From Bacillota bacterium (GTDB lineage Bacteria; Bacillota; Clostridia; Oscillospirales; Ruminococcaceae), in NCBI GenBank assembly GCA_023388515.1, contig JAEWGD010000005.1, forward strand, positions 26,259 through 90,258: a stretch of DNA of 64,000 bases. The letters run 5' to 3'. The translations under genes were made by a program, and so were the position numbers. A model generated the notes under the pieces. The model was not told the DNA's origin. It was given only the letters and a program-made list of their open reading frames with translations, and did not search any database. This document shows, piece by piece, positions 60,789 to 64,000 of this stretch (the first letter of the stretch is position 1; each line of letters starts with the position of its first letter).

Positions 60789-63728
60789 ATGGAAAATAAA
60801 ATATATTCTCTGGGCATAGATGTTGGCTCAACTACTGTTAAAACAGTAATAATTGATGATAGCAAAAAAATAATTTATTCAAAATATGAAAGACATTTTT
60901 CTAAGGTAAAGGAAACTGTTAAAAGTCAGCTTGAAATTATTGTTGATGAATATAAAGATACAAAGTTTCATCTTGCAGTTACTGGTTCTGCGGGGCTTGG
61001 ACTTGCTGAGGGTGCAGAACTTCCATTTGTTCAGGAGGTTCATTCTGCATTTATAGGAGTAAAGGAAGCGTATCCCGATGCCGATGTGGTTATAGAACTT
61101 GGTGGTGAGGACGCTAAGATAATTTTCCTTACTGGTGGAGTTGAACAGCGTATGAACGGCTCTTGTGCTGGTGGTACGGGTGCGTTTATCGACCAGATGG
61201 CAACGCTTTTGGGGATTACTGCAAGCGAACTTGATAAACTTTCACTTAATGCAGAAAAGGTTTATCCCATTGCGTCAAGGTGTGGAGTTTTTGCAAAATC
61301 TGACGTACAACCGCTACTTAATCAGGGCGCAAGGCATGAGGATATGGCTGCGAGTATATTTCAAGCAGTTGTTGACCAAACTGTTTCAGGGCTTGCACAG
61401 GGTAGAACTATTGAGGGAAAGGTTCTGTTTTTGGGCGGACCGTTATCCTTCCTACAAGGACTTCGCAATGCTTTTGTGAAAACTCTAAGGCTTGATGAAG
61501 AAAAATCAATATTTCCTGAGCAAGCACCTGTTTTTATGGCGTATGGGTGTGCGTTGTTTGCTGAAAAAAGTGAAGATGTTTTTACGATAGATGAGATTAT
61601 AGGCAAGATTGAAAACGCTGCTGCTACTGATAGAATTATAACGGGCGAAAGGCTTTTCAATAGCCATGAAGAGTACGAGGAATTTATTGCAAGGCATAGC
61701 AAGAGTGATCTTAAATATGCTGATATTCAAACATATGAGGGCGATGCTTATCTTGGAATTGATGCTGGCTCTACCACGACAAAATTGGTGTTGATTAATG
61801 ATGATGGCGAATTGCTTTATCAGCATTATTCATCTAATAAGGGACAGCCTCTTGATAAAGTTGTTGATAAGCTTAAAGAGATTTATGAGATAAAAAACGA
61901 AAATCTTACAATAAAAGGCTCTGCTGTTACGGGTTATGGTGAGGAGCTTTTGAAGTCTGGGTTAGCAGTGGATTTAGGGATTGTTGAAACTGTTGCCCAC
62001 TTTAAAGCAGCATCTTTTTTCTGTCCTAATGTTGATTTTATTATTGATATAGGTGGACAGGACATTAAATGCTTTAAGATTAAAAATCATGTTATAGATA
62101 GTATTATGCTAAATGAGGCTTGCTCATCTGGTTGTGGTTCGTTTATTCAAACCTTTGCAGTTGCACTTGGTTTCGGGATTGAGGACTTTGCAAAGCTTGG
62201 ACTTTTCGCTGAAAATCCTGTTGATTTAGGCTCACGCTGCACTGTTTTTATGAATAGTAGCGTTAAACAGGCACAAAAAGATGGTGCATCAGTTGAGGAT
62301 ATTTCAGCTGGGTTGTCGTCATCTATTATAAAAAATGCAGTTTATAAGGTTATTCGAGCAAAATCGGTTGACGAGCTTGGCAGAAATATTGTTGTACAGG
62401 GTGGTACTTTCCTTAACGATGCTGTACTGCGTTCATTTGAAATGGAATTGGGCAGAAACGTAATTAGACCAGCAATTTCTGGACTTATGGGTGCGTTTGG
62501 TGCGGCACTTTATGCAAAAGAAAAGGTTCAACAAAATGCTATAAAACAGACTACTCTTATAAATAAAGAGGAGCTTGAAAGCTTTTCATATGCGTCAAAG
62601 AATTCACATTGCAGAGGTTGTACGGGTAATTGTAGTATTAATATTATTACTTTTAACGGTGGCAGAAAATATATTTCTGGAAATCGCTGTGAAAAGGGTG
62701 CTGGGCTTAAAAAGATTGAGGATAATTTAAACATATTTGATTATAAATATAAAAAGCTGTTGGAGATTGTTGAGGAGAAGCCAAAAAACCCTATTGCAAG
62801 AGTTGGCTTGCCTTTGGTTATGCATTATTATGAACAGCTACCTTTATGGCATACTTTTTTTAATGAGCTAGGTTTTGAGGTGGTTATTTCCGAGGAAAGC
62901 ACAAGGAATACCTACTACAAGGGGCAACATACAATTCCGTCGGATACTGTTTGTTATCCTGCCAAGCTTGCACATGGGCATATTGAGAGCCTTTTGGAAA
63001 GAGGTGTAGATTTCATATTCTACCCATGTATGAGTTATAATGTTGATGAGGGGATAAGCGATAATCATTATAATTGTCCTGTTGTGGCATATTACCCTGA
63101 ACTGCTGAAGGCTAATAATGTAAATCTAAGTGATGATAATTTTGTTCATCCTTATTTGGATTTGAACAGAAGAAAGCACGTTGTAGATGTAATGAAATCT
63201 GTTTTAGCAAAGTATAATGTTAAGAAAAAAGCTGTTGAAGATGCGTTGGATAAGGCGTTTGAGGCTATGGATAAATATATGCAAGATATTATAACAGAGA
63301 GTGAGAGGGTTATTAAGACTGCTAGGAGCAATGGCAAGAAAATAATTGTTCTTGTTGGTCGTCCTTATCATATTGACCCTGAGATAAATCATGGTATTCA
63401 TCAGCTGGTTACAAGTTTAGGCATGGCTGTTATTACGGAGGATAGTATTGCTCATTTAGGGAAAGTTCCTAAATTGAAGGTGCTTAATCAGTGGACATAT
63501 CATGCAAGGCTTTATACTGCTGCACAGTATGTTGTTACTCAGCCTGATATGCAGATGGTACAGCTTGTTTCGTTTGGTTGTGGGATTGATTCGATAACGA
63601 CTGATGAGGTGCGTTCGATTCTTGAGGGTGCGGGAAAGCTTTATACGCAGTTGAAGATAGATGAGATTAACAATTTAGGGGCAGCGAAGATAAGGTTGAG
63701 GAGTTTGGTTGCCGCTATTGATGGGTAG
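60789..63728 (+). CDS. Large acyl-CoA dehydratase activase (fused 2-hydroxyacyl-CoA type)
   Basis: A 979-residue protein with two BadF/BadG/BcrA/D ASKHA ATPase domains (GIDVGSTTVKTVIIDD at the start; GIDAGSTTTKLVLIND at about 317) and a C-terminal DUF2229-type region (YPCMSYNV, NCPVVAYYPEL, VGRPYHIDPEINHGI). Cysteines for the shared 4Fe-4S cluster occur in GSCAGGTGAF, SRCGVF, CSSGCGSF and SRCTVF. Such activases use ATP to send low-potential electrons to 2-hydroxyacyl-CoA dehydratases; no dehydratase is adjacent and the target is unknown. The fused giant form is widespread in Clostridia. RBS GGAGG. Confidence 0.9.
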   Translation: MENKIYSLGIDVGSTTVKTVIIDDSKKIIYSKYERHFSKVKETVKSQLEIIVDEYKDTKFHLAVTGSAGLGLAEGAELPFVQEVHSAFIGVKEAYPDADVVIELGGEDAKIIFLTGGVEQRMNGSCAGGTGAFIDQMATLLGITASELDKLSLNAEKVYPIASRCGVFAKSDVQPLLNQGARHEDMAASIFQAVVDQTVSGLAQGRTIEGKVLFLGGPLSFLQGLRNAFVKTLRLDEEKSIFPEQAPVFMAYGCALFAEKSEDVFTIDEIIGKIENAAATDRIITGERLFNSHEEYEEFIARHSKSDLKYADIQTYEGDAYLGIDAGSTTTKLVLINDDGELLYQHYSSNKGQPLDKVVDKLKEIYEIKNENLTIKGSAVTGYGEELLKSGLAVDLGIVETVAHFKAASFFCPNVDFIIDIGGQDIKCFKIKNHVIDSIMLNEACSSGCGSFIQTFAVALGFGIEDFAKLGLFAENPVDLGSRCTVFMNSSVKQAQKDGASVEDISAGLSSSIIKNAVYKVIRAKSVDELGRNIVVQGGTFLNDAVLRSFEMELGRNVIRPAISGLMGAFGAALYAKEKVQQNAIKQTTLINKEELESFSYASKNSHCRGCTGNCSINIITFNGGRKYISGNRCEKGAGLKKIEDNLNIFDYKYKKLLEIVEEKPKNPIARVGLPLVMHYYEQLPLWHTFFNELGFEVVISEESTRNTYYKGQHTIPSDTVCYPAKLAHGHIESLLERGVDFIFYPCMSYNVDEGISDNHYNCPVVAYYPELLKANNVNLSDDNFVHPYLDLNRRKHVVDVMKSVLAKYNVKKKAVEDALDKAFEAMDKYMQDIITESERVIKTARSNGKKIIVLVGRPYHIDPEINHGIHQLVTSLGMAVITEDSIAHLGKVPKLKVLNQWTYHARLYTAAQYVVTQPDMQMVQLVSFGCGIDSITTDEVRSILEGAGKLYTQLKIDEINNLGAAKIRLRSLVAAIDG

Positions 63729-64000
63729 ATGCTCATTCGCCGCATGGCTATGTTTGTTTTTGTTATCGCTCTCTTTGTTGTCATTGAATATGCTTTTGCT
63801 TGTTTATTTTAGTGAAGTATCGTTCTTGTTTTCTTTGTTGTCATTCAATCTACTTTCCGTATTGTTAAATTTAATTGTGGGTGTTCATTTCTTTGTGCGT
63901 ACAAAGAAACGAACCAAAGAAAAACGCAGCTCAACGCCGCTGAGGCTTGGCACGCTCAACTAAAAACCAAAACAAAGACCGTTTTGGCTTTTAGGTCGCT
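63729..64000. repeat. Full-type copy of the intergenic repeat, cut by the window end
   Basis: Begins right after the activase stop with TGCTCATTCGCCGCATGG, as at 34.3 kb, and shares TTTCTTTGTGCGTACAAA, CAACGCCGCTGAGGCTTGG and CACGCTCAA. Its hairpin CTAAAAACCAAAAC / GTTTTGGCTTTTAG (63960-63994) differs from the 49.4-kb copy by one compensated base pair. The end lies outside the window. Confidence 0.85.

Overview
The window reads as a chromosomal stretch of a low-GC, spore-forming member of the Clostridia. Evidence: a Firmicutes-type fab/acc fatty-acid operon starting with a FabK-like reductase, the sporulation pair yabP-yabQ beside a DivIC-like gene and an S1 protein, a GTP-type PEP carboxykinase, a dockerin-bearing leucine-rich-repeat protein, and YlxM-Ffh-RpsP-KhpA. 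The dockerin and GTP-PEPCK fit an Oscillospirales/Ruminococcaceae-like gut anaerobe, but that placement is inference.

Layout. 1-7260: fatty-acid operon (fabK end, fabG, fabF, accB, fabZ, a 59-residue gene, accC, accD, accA, acpP). 7400-10600: a KAS III-like enzyme lacking the usual His/Asn with a STAS-like partner, a DUF2935 protein and a small ORF. 10680-12960: serC-serA. 13150-20340: LRR-dockerin protein, RNase R, SecG, Nudix, SEC-C, DUF4363 and DUF421. 20660-31010: a collagen-like surface-protein gene split in two by a 9.5-kb accessory element. 31130-34240: GH25 lysozyme, a membrane protein and yabP-yabQ-divIC-yabR. 34980-43030: pckG, tsaD, rimI, polA, dus, Smr. 43140-49100: GtrA-like, CorC-like, NfeD-flotillin and CPBP protease. 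49700-54100: LysR, DUF47-PiT phosphate uptake, Csp, CarD. 54230-63730: M20 peptidase, ylxM-ffh, Imm17-like, rpsP, khpA, tRNA-Arg(CCT), two TrkA proteins and a large acyl-CoA dehydratase activase.

The main discovery candidate is the 20991-30490 element. Its two ends fall inside Gly-X-Y repeat DNA. Both carry a GG dinucleotide at the same codon phase, and joining the halves across it restores a 282-residue collagen-like protein without breaking the triplet period. A putative serine-recombinase C-terminal remnant ends 33 bp from the right junction. Inside are a half-size HsdS, a decayed hsdM, and, between two oppositely oriented IS3-type remnants, an intact two-gene unit. That unit is a cytosolic protein with a DUF4304-like region followed by a 1302-residue secreted protein with an N-terminal PD-(D/E)xK-like motif set and RTX calcium-binding repeats, a possible immunity-toxin pair.

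A second signal is an intergenic repeat family (about 17.3, 34.3, 49.4, 55.8 and 63.8 kb). Its full-length copies share a hairpin whose stem changes compensate between copies, and two shortened copies are palindromic.
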